Assembly: GCA_045577615.1 (NCBI GenBank)
Contig: JAZNIT010000055.1
Coordinates: forward strand, 1 to 52,602
DNA: 52,602 nt
Direction of reading: 5' to 3'
Source: RGIG2206 sp045577615
GTDB taxonomy: Bacteria; Bacillota; Clostridia; Oscillospirales; Acutalibacteraceae
A program made the position numbers and the translations under genes. This document shows, in pieces, positions 24,118 through 32,181 of the stretch. The first letter of the stretch is position 1. The number at the start of each line of letters is the position of its first letter. Under the pieces are notes generated by a model, which saw only the letters and a list, made by a program, of their open reading frames with translations, searched no databases and was not told the origin of the DNA.

Positions 24118-24858
24118 ATGTCAGTAATATCTATGAAACAGCTTCTCGAAGCAGGCGTCCATTTCGGCCACCAGACCAGACGCTGGAACCCCAAGATGTC
24201 AGAGTATATCTTTGCAGAGCGCAACGGTATCTACATCATCGACCTTCAAAAGACCGTTAAGAATCTCGAGGTTGCTTACAACTTCGTTCGCGATCTTGCT
24301 CTTGAAGGCAAAGACATCATGTTCGTTGGTACCAAAAAGCAGGCTCAAGAGTCCGTTAAGGAAGAGGCTATCCGTTGCGAAATGCCTTATGTTGATGCAA
24401 GATGGCTCGGTGGTATGATGACCAACTTCAACACCATCACCCTTCGTATCAAGCGCCTTAACCAGCTCCGCAAGATGCAAGAGGATGGCACCTTTGATTT
24501 GCTCCCCAAGAAGGAAGTTATCAAGCTCAAACTCGAAATCGAAAAGCTTGAAAAGTTCATGGGCGGTATCCAGAATATGAAGAAGTTGCCCGGCGCACTC
24601 TTCATCGTTGACCCCCGTAAAGAGAGAATTGCCGTATCTGAGGCAAAGAAGCTCAACATTCCGATCGTTGCTATCGTTGATACCAACTGCGATCCCGATG
24701 AGATTGACTATGTTATCCCTGGCAATGATGACGCTATCCGTGCAGTTAAGTTGATTGCCGCTACTATGGCTGATGCTGTTCTTGAGGGCAAACAGGGCAT
24801 GCAGGGCTCTGCTGCTGTTGAGGCTGAGGCTCCCGCCGAGGCTGAAGCTGCCGAGTAA
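24118..24858 (+). CDS. rpsB: 30S ribosomal protein S2
   Basis: uS2, 246 residues, complete: VISMKQLLEAGVHFGHQ start, YIFAERNGIYIIDLQKT, VGTKKQAQESV, DARWLGGMMTNF, and DPRKERIAVSEA, ending in an Ala/Glu-rich acidic tail (AEAPAEAEAAE). ATG 24118 lies 7 nt after AAAGGAGG. First gene of the rpsB-tsf unit, with its own promoter and leader. Codon use is strongly biased, as for highly expressed genes. Confidence 0.98.
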   Translation: MSVISMKQLLEAGVHFGHQTRRWNPKMSEYIFAERNGIYIIDLQKTVKNLEVAYNFVRDLALEGKDIMFVGTKKQAQESVKEEAIRCEMPYVDARWLGGMMTNFNTITLRIKRLNQLRKMQEDGTFDLLPKKEVIKLKLEIEKLEKFMGGIQNMKKLPGALFIVDPRKERIAVSEAKKLNIPIVAIVDTNCDPDEIDYVIPGNDDAIRAVKLIAATMADAVLEGKQGMQGSAAVEAEAPAEAEAAE

Positions 24859-24874
24859 TTTATCTGTAACTTTT

Positions 24875-24904
24875 GATGCCCGCCGTTTCAAGCGGGCATC
24901 TTTT
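24875..24904 (+). terminator. Attenuating terminator between rpsB and tsf
   Basis: A perfect 9-bp GC-rich stem (24875-24883 with 24892-24900) followed by four T, so likely partial termination within the operon. Confidence 0.7.
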
Positions 24905-24934
24905 ATGGTCAATATTTGAATGGAGGAAAAAATT

Positions 24935-25849
24935 ATGAATTTTACTGCTAAAGACGTTCAGGCACTCCGTGAGCAAACCGGTTGCGGAATGATGGATTGT
25001 AAAAAAGCACTTGTAGAGTGCGATGGTGATATGGCCAAAGCTACCGACTACTTGCGCGAAAAGGGCCTTGCTTCTGCTGCTAAGAAGGCTGGCCGTATTG
25101 CTGCTGACGGTCAGGTTGTAGCTATTGCAAACGATGTTGCAGGCGTTGTTCTCGAGGTTAACTCTGAGACCGACTTCGTTGCAGGTGGCGACGGCTTTAA
25201 AGAGCTTTGCAACAACATTGCTGTTATCGCTCTTGAGCAAAATCCCGCTGATGTAGATGCTCTTCTTGCTTGCTCTGCAAACGGCAAGACCGTTGAAGAG
25301 ATGGTACAAGAGTACTTCCTCGTTGTTCGTGAGAACATGAAGGTTCGCCGCTTTACCCGTATGGAGGGTATCATTGCTAACTACGTTCACGCAGGCGGCA
25401 AGATCGGCGTTATTGCTAAGTTCGACACCACTGCTGAGATCGCTGCTACTGCAGAGTTCAAGACCATGGCTAAGGACGTATGTATGCAAATCGCTGCAGT
25501 TAACCCCACCTATCTTAACAAAGATGCTGTTTCTGCTGAAGCACTTGAGCATGAGAAGGCAATCCTTGTTGCTCAGATGAAGGAAGATCCTAAGATGGCT
25601 AACAAGCCCGATGCAGTTCTTGAGAAGATCGTTGCCGGTAAGATGGGCAAGTTCTACAAGGAAAACTGCCTTGTTGAGCAAGAGTTCGTTAAGGATAACG
25701 CCATGACCGTTACCGATTACATCAACTCTGTTGCTAAGACTCTTGGCGGCGAGATCAAGGTTGTTGACTACGCTCGTTATGAGAAGGGCGAAGGCATCCA
25801 AAAGCGTGAGGATGACTTTGCAGCTGAAGTAGCCAGCATGGTTAAGTGA
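24935..25849 (+). CDS. tsf: Translation elongation factor Ts
   Basis: EF-Ts (304 residues), the guanine-nucleotide exchange factor of EF-Tu. Signature N-terminal UBA-like segment LREQTGCGMMDCKKAL, core motif NSETDFVAGGDGF, and the C-terminal dimerisation domain. ATG 24935 follows GGAGG by 8 nt. Cotranscribed with rpsB, as in most bacteria, and closed by a strong terminator. Confidence 0.98.
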   Translation: MNFTAKDVQALREQTGCGMMDCKKALVECDGDMAKATDYLREKGLASAAKKAGRIAADGQVVAIANDVAGVVLEVNSETDFVAGGDGFKELCNNIAVIALEQNPADVDALLACSANGKTVEEMVQEYFLVVRENMKVRRFTRMEGIIANYVHAGGKIGVIAKFDTTAEIAATAEFKTMAKDVCMQIAAVNPTYLNKDAVSAEALEHEKAILVAQMKEDPKMANKPDAVLEKIVAGKMGKFYKENCLVEQEFVKDNAMTVTDYINSVAKTLGGEIKVVDYARYEKGEGIQKREDDFAAEVASMVK

Positions 25850-25859
25850 TTTAACTAAT

Positions 25860-25890
25860 AAAATGCCGAAGCGATGCTTCGGCATTTTTT
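25860..25890 (+). terminator. tsf terminator
   Basis: A perfect 13-bp stem (25860-25872 with 25876-25888), three-nt loop, ending in six T. Confidence 0.92.
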
Positions 25891-25921
25891 ATTTTTATTT
25901 CATTTAATTGACATAATACTC

Positions 25922-25950
25922 TTTACAATCGGTCAATATTATTGTAAAAT
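25922..25950 (+). promoter_or_regulatory. pyrH operon promoter
   Basis: TTTACA (25922-25927), 17 bp, TAAAAT (25945-25950), about 25 bp before pyrH. A TTGACA at 25908 lacks a matching -10. Confidence 0.65.
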
Positions 25951-25975
25951 AGATAAAAATGGCGGAGGTATGCGT

Positions 25976-26680
25976 ATGTCTGTTAAATACAATAGAATTC
26001 TTCTTAAATTAAGCGGTGAAGCAATGGCCGGTGACAAGGGCACGGGTCTTGATTTCGATACAGTATTGCGAGTTTGCGAAAGCATCAAAAAGGTTGTTGA
26101 ATTGGGTGTTGAGGTCGGCATCGTTGTCGGCGGCGGCAACTTCTGGCGCGGCCGTTCAAGCGGCAAGATGGATCGCACCCGTGCAGACCATATGGGAATG
26201 CTTGCAACCGTTATAAATGCACTTGCTATCGGCGATGCTTTTGATCAGCTTGGTGTTGAAAATCGAGTTCAAACCGCTATCGCTATGCATGAGGTTGCAG
26301 AGCCTTATATTCGCAACCGTGCAACTAACCATCTCAAAAAGGGCCGTGTTGTAATCTTCGGCTGCGGAACGGGTAATCCCTTTTGCTCAACCGACTCAGC
26401 AGCAGCACTTCGAGCCTGCGAAATTGAAGCACAGGTTATTTTTAAGGCTACTAACGTTGATGGTGTATATGACAGTGACCCCCGCAAAAATCCCGACGCC
26501 GTTATGTTTGATAAGATGAGCCTTGCAGAGGTTGTTGAAAAGCACCTTGGTGTTATGGATACAACTGCAGCTGCAATGTGTCTTGACAACAATATTCCGA
26601 TTTTGGTATTCAACCTTGATGACCCCGACAATATTTTGCGCGCAGTTCAAGGCGAAAAAATCGGCACTATAATCGAGTAA
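25976..26680 (+). CDS. pyrH: UMP kinase
   Basis: Bacterial UMP kinase (234 residues), amino-acid-kinase fold, making UDP from UMP and ATP. Motifs: ILLKLSGEAMAG, VVGGGNFWRGR, DHMGMLATVINALA, GTGNPFCSTDSAAALRA and ATNVDGVYDSDP. The ATG at 25976 has GGAGG 7 nt upstream; ATG 25970 (MRMSV) is too close. It begins the block pyrH-frr-uppS-cdsA-dxr-rseP-ispG-polC. Confidence 0.97.
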   Translation: MSVKYNRILLKLSGEAMAGDKGTGLDFDTVLRVCESIKKVVELGVEVGIVVGGGNFWRGRSSGKMDRTRADHMGMLATVINALAIGDAFDQLGVENRVQTAIAMHEVAEPYIRNRATNHLKKGRVVIFGCGTGNPFCSTDSAAALRACEIEAQVIFKATNVDGVYDSDPRKNPDAVMFDKMSLAEVVEKHLGVMDTTAAAMCLDNNIPILVFNLDDPDNILRAVQGEKIGTIIE

Positions 26681-26696
26681 TCAGGAGGGTAACGTT

Positions 26697-27251
26697 ATGA
26701 AAGAAGTTATTAAAGTAGCAGAAGAAAAGATGGGCAAATCGGTTGCCTCTTTGGATAAGGAATATGCCGCAGTTCGTGCCGGCAGAGCCAACCCCGGTAT
26801 TTTGGATAAGCTGACCATTGATTATTATGGTTCACCCACACCCGTTGTTCAGATGGCGTCTGTATCTGTAGTTGAAGCTCGTTCCTTGCTCATTCAGCCT
26901 TGGGATGCTTCAATCATTAAACTTATTGAAAAGGCTATTCTTGTGTCCGATATCGGCATCACTCCCGTTAACGACGGCAAGAGCATTCGTCTTAATTTCC
27001 CCCCTCTCACCGAGGAGCGTCGTAAAGACCTGGTTAAGGACGTTAAGCGTATGGCTGAGGATACAAAGGTTGCAATCCGTTCAATTCGCCGTGATGCAAT
27101 CGAAAAGATTAAGGCAATGAAAAAGAATTCAGAACTCACCGAGGACGATGTTAAAAAGGGTGAGGCAGACGTTCAAAAACTCACCGATAAGTACAGCAAA
27201 TCGGTTGAAGATCTTGCCGCCGCAAAAGAAAAAGAGATACTCGAAATCTGA
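26697..27251 (+). CDS. frr: Ribosome recycling factor
   Basis: RRF (184 residues) splits post-termination ribosomes together with EF-G. Complete family pattern: AAVRAGRANPGILDKLTIDYYGSPTPV, WDASIIKLIEKAI, NDGKSIRLNFPPLTEERRKDLVK and RSIRRDAIEKIK. ATG 26697 follows AGGAGGG by 7-8 nt and lies 16 bp after pyrH. Confidence 0.98.
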   Translation: MKEVIKVAEEKMGKSVASLDKEYAAVRAGRANPGILDKLTIDYYGSPTPVVQMASVSVVEARSLLIQPWDASIIKLIEKAILVSDIGITPVNDGKSIRLNFPPLTEERRKDLVKDVKRMAEDTKVAIRSIRRDAIEKIKAMKKNSELTEDDVKKGEADVQKLTDKYSKSVEDLAAAKEKEILEI

Positions 27252-27263
27252 TTTTATCATCAA

Positions 27264-27298
27264 GGGACTGTGGCGTAACTGTTGCAGTCCCCATTTTT
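27264..27298 (+). terminator. Possible attenuator between frr and uppS
   Basis: A 7-bp stem GGGACTG (27264-27270) with CAGTCCC (27285-27291), then five T at 27294-27298. Long 14-nt loop, so strength is uncertain; transcription of uppS must partly read through. Confidence 0.5.
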
Positions 27299-27311
27299 AA
27301 GGGGTAGCAAA

Positions 27312-28061
27312 GTGAAACTGTTTGGTAAAAAAACAAAAAAACCGAATCCTGCCGATTTAAAAATGCCCACTCACATTGCCATTGTTATGGATGGTAACGG
27401 CCGATGGGCTAAAAAAAGAGGCTTACCAACTACAGCAGGCCATTCTGCAGGCGCCTCAACCTTCAAAAACATTGCGAGATATTGCAATAAAATCGGTGTT
27501 AAATATCTGACCGTATATGCTTTCTCAACCGAAAATTGGAAGCGCTCGGCAGAAGAGGTTGGCGGAATAATGAATATTCTGCGCGACTACCTTATTGATT
27601 CGGCTAATTTTAAGGGTGAGAACATTCGCTTGCATTTTGTGGGCGATTTAACTCCCATCGATGCTGATATAATTGAACTTATAGAAAAGGCTGAGGCCGA
27701 TTCTGCCGAAGCTACCGGTCTTTGGGTAAATATCGCACTTAACTATGGCGGAAGGGACGAAATCCTTCACGCGGTTAAAGATATAACAAACCTTGCTTTA
27801 AATGGTGAACTTACCCCCAACGATATTACCGAACAAACAATATCAGATCATCTGTATACTGCAGGTATGCCTGATCCGGATTTGCTTATTCGACCGGGCG
27901 GTGAGTATAGACTTTCAAATTATCTTATTTGGCAAACCGCCTATGCTGAATACTGGTTTACGGATGTTTTGTGGCCTGATTTTACAGATGAAACCATTGA
28001 AGAGGCTATTGTAGCCTTTTCATCCCGCGACCGTCGATTTGGCGGCAGAAATACAAAATAA
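27312..28061 (+). CDS. uppS: Undecaprenyl diphosphate synthase (isoprenyl transferase)
   Basis: Cis-prenyltransferase of 249 residues producing the C55 lipid carrier for cell-wall synthesis. Motifs: HIAIVMDGNGRWAKKRG (catalytic Asp), GHSAGA, YAFSTENWKRS, and the C-terminal DLLIRPGGEYRLSNYLIWQ and DRRFGG. GTG 27312 follows AAGGGG; the TTG at 27282 lies inside the preceding hairpin. Confidence 0.96.
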   Translation: MKLFGKKTKKPNPADLKMPTHIAIVMDGNGRWAKKRGLPTTAGHSAGASTFKNIARYCNKIGVKYLTVYAFSTENWKRSAEEVGGIMNILRDYLIDSANFKGENIRLHFVGDLTPIDADIIELIEKAEADSAEATGLWVNIALNYGGRDEILHAVKDITNLALNGELTPNDITEQTISDHLYTAGMPDPDLLIRPGGEYRLSNYLIWQTAYAEYWFTDVLWPDFTDETIEEAIVAFSSRDRRFGGRNTK

Positions 28062-28074
28062 AGGACGGAAAAAT

Positions 28075-28893
28075 ATGAAAACGCGTATAATATCAGCTGC
28101 TGTGGCATCCGCATTGGTTATAATAGTGCTGATTTTCAGATTAACAATCGCACTGCCTATATTCATCGCATTGGCAGGATCTATTGCAGTTTTTGAAATT
28201 TTCAGAGCAGTTGGCTCTCAGGTTAACATACCCTTCTTTATTTCGTCCTTTGTTTTTTCCATTGTTACTCCTCTTGCAGCAAGAGGAATAATTCCCGTTG
28301 CATTTTCCTCAATGGTATATATTTATTTTGCTTTGTTCGCAGCAAGCCTTGTGCTTAAGTTTAACCCTGAAATTTTGCCTAAGATATTTATTACCTTTGT
28401 AATGGTCTGCTCGGTAGTATTTGGGTTATCTACAGCCATAGTTATGATAGATTGGCAGTTTGGTATGTTCTATTTCTTGCTTGCCGCCTTTGCTGCCTTT
28501 ATTTCAGATACAGGCGCATATTTTGTTGGCAGCGCCGTGGGTAAAACCAAACTTGCTCCTGCCGTTAGCCCTAAAAAAACTGTTGAGGGAGCTATCGGAG
28601 GCTTTATTTCGGCAATAATAGTATGTATAGCTTTTGCATATATTTATGCTGCAATCTTTTGTAAAAACGGCGAAACAGTTCGTGTATTGCCTGTAATTAT
28701 ATGTACTCTGTTAGCATCTGCAGGCGGTATGATTGGCGACCTGTTTGCATCAAGTGTTAAGCGCACCTATAATATCAAAGACTACGGTACACTGATGCCC
28801 GGTCACGGCGGTATTATGGACAGATGCGATAGCCTTGCAGTTTCTCTTCCTATCGTAATGCTTTTTGCGCAGCAAGTTATGTTGTTGGGATAA
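28075..28893 (+). CDS. cdsA: Phosphatidate cytidylyltransferase (CDP-diglyceride synthase)
   Basis: Integral membrane enzyme (272 residues, about eight helices) that makes CDP-diacylglycerol from phosphatidate and CTP. Signature motif in the C-terminal half: SDTGAYFVG, KLAPAVSPKKTVEG and GDLFASSVKR, DYGTLMPGHGGIMDRCDS. ATG 28075 follows AAAGGACGGA; the upstream frame from 28039 overlaps uppS. Confidence 0.95.
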   Translation: MKTRIISAAVASALVIIVLIFRLTIALPIFIALAGSIAVFEIFRAVGSQVNIPFFISSFVFSIVTPLAARGIIPVAFSSMVYIYFALFAASLVLKFNPEILPKIFITFVMVCSVVFGLSTAIVMIDWQFGMFYFLLAAFAAFISDTGAYFVGSAVGKTKLAPAVSPKKTVEGAIGGFISAIIVCIAFAYIYAAIFCKNGETVRVLPVIICTLLASAGGMIGDLFASSVKRTYNIKDYGTLMPGHGGIMDRCDSLAVSLPIVMLFAQQVMLLG

Positions 28894-28906
28894 TAGGTGA
28901 TTTAAG

Positions 28907-30049
28907 TTGAAAAATATTGTTGTACTGGGTTCAACCGGTTCTATAGGAACACAAGCACTTGATGTTATCGAAAAGTGCGGAATGACTGCCTTGGCTATAA
29001 CTGCCAATCGCAGCGTTGAGCTTCTTGAAAAACAAATTAGAAAATATAAGCCTCAATATGTTGCGGTGGTCGATGAATCAGCTGCGGCTGATTTGAAACA
29101 GCGCACTGCTGATTTGGAATACACCTTGCTTACCGGCATTGACGGTGTGTGCTTCTGTGCATCACTTGAAAGGGCCGATATCGTGCTTAATGCGGTGGTT
29201 GGTATTGCAGGACTACGCCCCACGTTTGCTGCTATTGAGGCAGGCAAAACCTTGGCTCTTGCAAACAAAGAGTCGCTTGTTACAGGCGGCGACCTTGTGA
29301 TGAAAAGAGCTGCCCAAAAAGGAGTAAAAATACTTCCTGTTGACAGTGAGCATTCGGCAATTTTTCAGTGCCTTAATGCCGCTCCTCCCGAAAGAAAGCT
29401 GCATAAGATTATTCTTACTGCGTCAGGCGGCCCCTTTTTTGGCAAAACTAAGGATGAGCTTGTAAATGTAACCGTTGATCAAGCCTTGCGCCATCCAAAC
29501 TGGAGTATGGGTGCAAAAATCACCATCGACAGCGCGTCGATGATGAATAAGGGCCTCGAGGTTATTGAGGCTGTGCACCTTTTCGGTGTGCCTGCTGATG
29601 ATATTGAGGTTGTGGTTCACCGTGAAAGTCTGCTTCATTCTGCAGTTGAATTTACCGACGGCTCAATAATTGCTCAAATCGGCGTTCACGATATGCGTGT
29701 GCCCATTCAGTATGCTTTGACATATCCCAACCGAATGGATGTACCCTGTGAGCGTCTTAGCCTTACCAATGCAGGAAAAATGACCTTTGCAAAGCCGGAT
29801 GTTGATACCTTCAAATGCTTGCGGGTTGCTATTGATGCTATTGGTCACGGCGGTTGCAAACCCATCGCCGCAAACGGAGCAAATGAGCAAGCGGTTGAGC
29901 TTTTCCTTAACGGTAAAATTAAATTCTTGCAAATCGGCGATTTGGTTGAGGCTGCTACTTCCGCACAGCCTGTGTCGTCAGTCAACAGCTATGAGGATAT
30001 TGCTGCTGTCGACCAAAAAGCAAGAGAGTTCGTTTTATCTTGCATTTAA
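28907..30049 (+). CDS. dxr: 1-deoxy-D-xylulose-5-phosphate reductoisomerase
   Basis: DXR (380 residues), the committed step of the MEP isoprenoid pathway. NADPH fold GSTGSIGTQALDVI at the N-terminus, DSEHSAIFQCL metal site, ASGGPFFGKT flexible loop, PNWSMGAKITIDSASMMNKGLE and HRESLLHS. Starts at TTG 28907 preceded by TAGGTGA. Its product chain leads to IspG, encoded two genes downstream, and the lipid used by UppS. Confidence 0.96.
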   Translation: MKNIVVLGSTGSIGTQALDVIEKCGMTALAITANRSVELLEKQIRKYKPQYVAVVDESAAADLKQRTADLEYTLLTGIDGVCFCASLERADIVLNAVVGIAGLRPTFAAIEAGKTLALANKESLVTGGDLVMKRAAQKGVKILPVDSEHSAIFQCLNAAPPERKLHKIILTASGGPFFGKTKDELVNVTVDQALRHPNWSMGAKITIDSASMMNKGLEVIEAVHLFGVPADDIEVVVHRESLLHSAVEFTDGSIIAQIGVHDMRVPIQYALTYPNRMDVPCERLSLTNAGKMTFAKPDVDTFKCLRVAIDAIGHGGCKPIAANGANEQAVELFLNGKIKFLQIGDLVEAATSAQPVSSVNSYEDIAAVDQKAREFVLSCI

Positions 30050-30055
30050 TTAGGA

Positions 30056-31105
30056 GTGATTTTTATACTCGCGTTTTTAAATAATGTTTGGCCTTATCTT
30101 GTGGCCATTTTGGTTTTTCTTGTTGTAATAATTATCCACGAGTTTGGCCACTTTATTGTTGCCAAGCTTAATGGAGTGCGCGTCAATGAGTTTGCCGTAG
30201 GTTTCGGCCCTAAAATTTTCAGCAAGAAAAAGGGCGAAACTGCCTATTCGCTTCGCCTTGTTCCTTTCGGCGGCTTTTGCGCTATGGAAGGGGAGGATGA
30301 GGCTTCTGATGATCCCCGTGCTTTCAGCAACAAAAAGGCTTGGCGCAGACTGTTGGTTGTTGCCGCAGGCGCAATATTCAACCTTGTTTTAGGCTTTGCG
30401 CTTTGCATTGGCTTTGTTGCAGGCAATGATCTTTATGCTACCACAAAGGTTGCCGATTTTGATAAAACAGCTGTTAGCAATCAGTACGGCCTTCAGGTAG
30501 GGGATACCATTGTTGAGGCAAATGGTAGATCGGTTTATACCTTCAACGATTTAAGCTATATTTTCGGTACAAGTGAAGATGGCGTTATGGATTTTGTGGT
30601 TGAACGTGATGACCAAAAAATCACCCTTAACGACGTTAAATTTGCCATGAAGGAATATGAAGACGGCAATCAGTATATTTCGCTTGATTTCTACGTTTAC
30701 GGTGAAAAGCGCACTGTATTATCCGTTATAAAAAATGCAGCCAAAACAGAGATATCACTTGCCCGTGTTGTATTTATGTCTATAGGCGATCTTGTCAGCG
30801 GCAAATTCGGTATATCTGATATGAGTGGCCCTGTGGGTATTACCGCTGCGGTTGGCTCTGCAGCAAAGGATTCGCTTAACTCACTCATTTATATTGCTGC
30901 TTTGCTTACGATAAATCTTGGCATCTTTAATTTGTTGCCATTGCCTGCACTTGACGGCGGCAGAATACTTTTCATTCTTTTTGAAATGATATTCCGAAAG
31001 CCCATTCCTCAAAAATACGAGGGTTGGATTCATGCCACAGGCTTTATTTTGCTTATTCTTTTTGCAGGTGTAATTTTAATTAGCGACGTTATTAAATTGT
31101 TTTAA
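30056..31105 (+). CDS. rseP: Site-2 intramembrane zinc metalloprotease (RseP/RasP family)
   Basis: A ~349-residue site-2 protease that cleaves membrane anti-sigma factors or signal peptides. Visible: first helix with HEFGH (zinc-binding, catalytic Glu), a central PDZ domain (about 120-190, VGDTIVEANGRSVYTF), and the LPLPALDGG motif with the third zinc ligand in a late helix. The start is uncertain: GTG 30056 overlaps the Shine-Dalgarno (AGGAG at 30052-30056), while the position with ideal spacing (30065) is an ATA codon; the next in-frame GTG (30101) has no site. Starting at 30065 gives the length typical of the family. It is 6 bp after dxr in the same frame. Confidence 0.93.
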   Translation: MIFILAFLNNVWPYLVAILVFLVVIIIHEFGHFIVAKLNGVRVNEFAVGFGPKIFSKKKGETAYSLRLVPFGGFCAMEGEDEASDDPRAFSNKKAWRRLLVVAAGAIFNLVLGFALCIGFVAGNDLYATTKVADFDKTAVSNQYGLQVGDTIVEANGRSVYTFNDLSYIFGTSEDGVMDFVVERDDQKITLNDVKFAMKEYEDGNQYISLDFYVYGEKRTVLSVIKNAAKTEISLARVVFMSIGDLVSGKFGISDMSGPVGITAAVGSAAKDSLNSLIYIAALLTINLGIFNLLPLPALDGGRILFILFEMIFRKPIPQKYEGWIHATGFILLILFAGVILISDVIKLF

Positions 31106-31125
31106 ATTCAAGAAGGGGTGTTAGT

Positions 31126-32178
31126 ATGATTAACCGCAGAATTTCAAGAGAGGTTAAGGTTGGCGGCCTGTCTATTGGTGGCAGTGCATCTGTATCTGTT
31201 CAATCTATGCTTAACGCCCCCTCATACGATATTGCTGCCAATGTGGCGCAGGCCAAGCGGTTAGAATCTGCAGGTTGCGATATAATTCGCGTGGCAGTGC
31301 CCGAGCTTTCGGCAGTAGCTTTGGTGGATGCTCTTAAAAATGCTGTGTCTACTCCCATTGTTGCCGACATTCACTTTGATTACAAAATCGCTCTTGAATG
31401 TGCCGCAGCAGGTGTTGATAAAATCCGCATTAACCCCGGTAACATCGGTGACGATAGCCACGTTAAAGCGGTGGCAGATGCGTGCAGAGTTAAAAACATA
31501 CCTATCCGTATCGGTGTTAATTCAGGCTCGGTTGAAAAAGAGATTCTTGCTCGTTTTGGCGCACCTACTCCCGAAGCCTTGGTTGAAAGCGGCCTTTATC
31601 ACGCATCATTGTTAGAAAAGTTTGATTTTAACGATATTGTATTATCCTTAAAGTCATCTGATACAGCAACCACCTACAATGCCTATCGCATAGCCGCTGA
31701 AAGATGCAACTACCCCTTGCACCTCGGCGTTACCGAGGCAGGCACCAAAAAGATGGGCATTGTCAAATCAGCCTCGGCAATCGGCGGACTTTTGCTCGGC
31801 GGAATAGGCGATACTATCCGCATCTCCTTAACCGATGACCCTGTTGAAGAGGTTGTTGCAGGCATTGATTTGCTCAAATCAGTTGGACTTAGAAAGCAGG
31901 GCGTTACCGTTGTTTCGTGCCCCACCTGCGGCAGAACGAGAATTGATTTGGTTGGCCTTGTTAACGAGGCGGAGAAGCGCCTTGCCAACTGTGATAAAAA
32001 CATCAAGGTTGCTATAATGGGTTGTGTTGTTAACGGCCCCGGCGAAGCCAAAGAGGCCGATATAGGCATTGCAGGCGGTGACGGTTGCGGAGTGCTTATT
32101 AAAAAAGGCGAAATTATAAGAAAAATTCCTGAAGATAAATTGATAGATGAACTTATAGCAGAGATAGAGAGGATGTAA
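31126..32178 (+). CDS. ispG: 4-hydroxy-3-methylbut-2-en-1-yl diphosphate synthase (flavodoxin/ferredoxin)
   Basis: IspG/GcpE (350 residues), the penultimate MEP-pathway enzyme, a [4Fe-4S] reductase. The N-terminal TIM barrel contains VQSMLNAPSYDI, ADIHFDYKIALE and KIRINPGNIG; the C-terminal domain has the cluster ligands CPTCGRTRIDL near 264 and GCVVNGPGEAKEADIGIAGG near 299. ATG 31126 follows AAGGGGTG. Confidence 0.97.
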   Translation: MINRRISREVKVGGLSIGGSASVSVQSMLNAPSYDIAANVAQAKRLESAGCDIIRVAVPELSAVALVDALKNAVSTPIVADIHFDYKIALECAAAGVDKIRINPGNIGDDSHVKAVADACRVKNIPIRIGVNSGSVEKEILARFGAPTPEALVESGLYHASLLEKFDFNDIVLSLKSSDTATTYNAYRIAAERCNYPLHLGVTEAGTKKMGIVKSASAIGGLLLGGIGDTIRISLTDDPVEEVVAGIDLLKSVGLRKQGVTVVSCPTCGRTRIDLVGLVNEAEKRLANCDKNIKVAIMGCVVNGPGEAKEADIGIAGGDGCGVLIKKGEIIRKIPEDKLIDELIAEIERM

Positions 32179-32181
32179 ATT

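Noticed and set aside
24199..25885. Long minus-strand open frames opposite rpsB and tsf
   Set aside because: They are antisense shadows of highly expressed, codon-biased ribosomal genes and have no ribosome-binding sites or family features.
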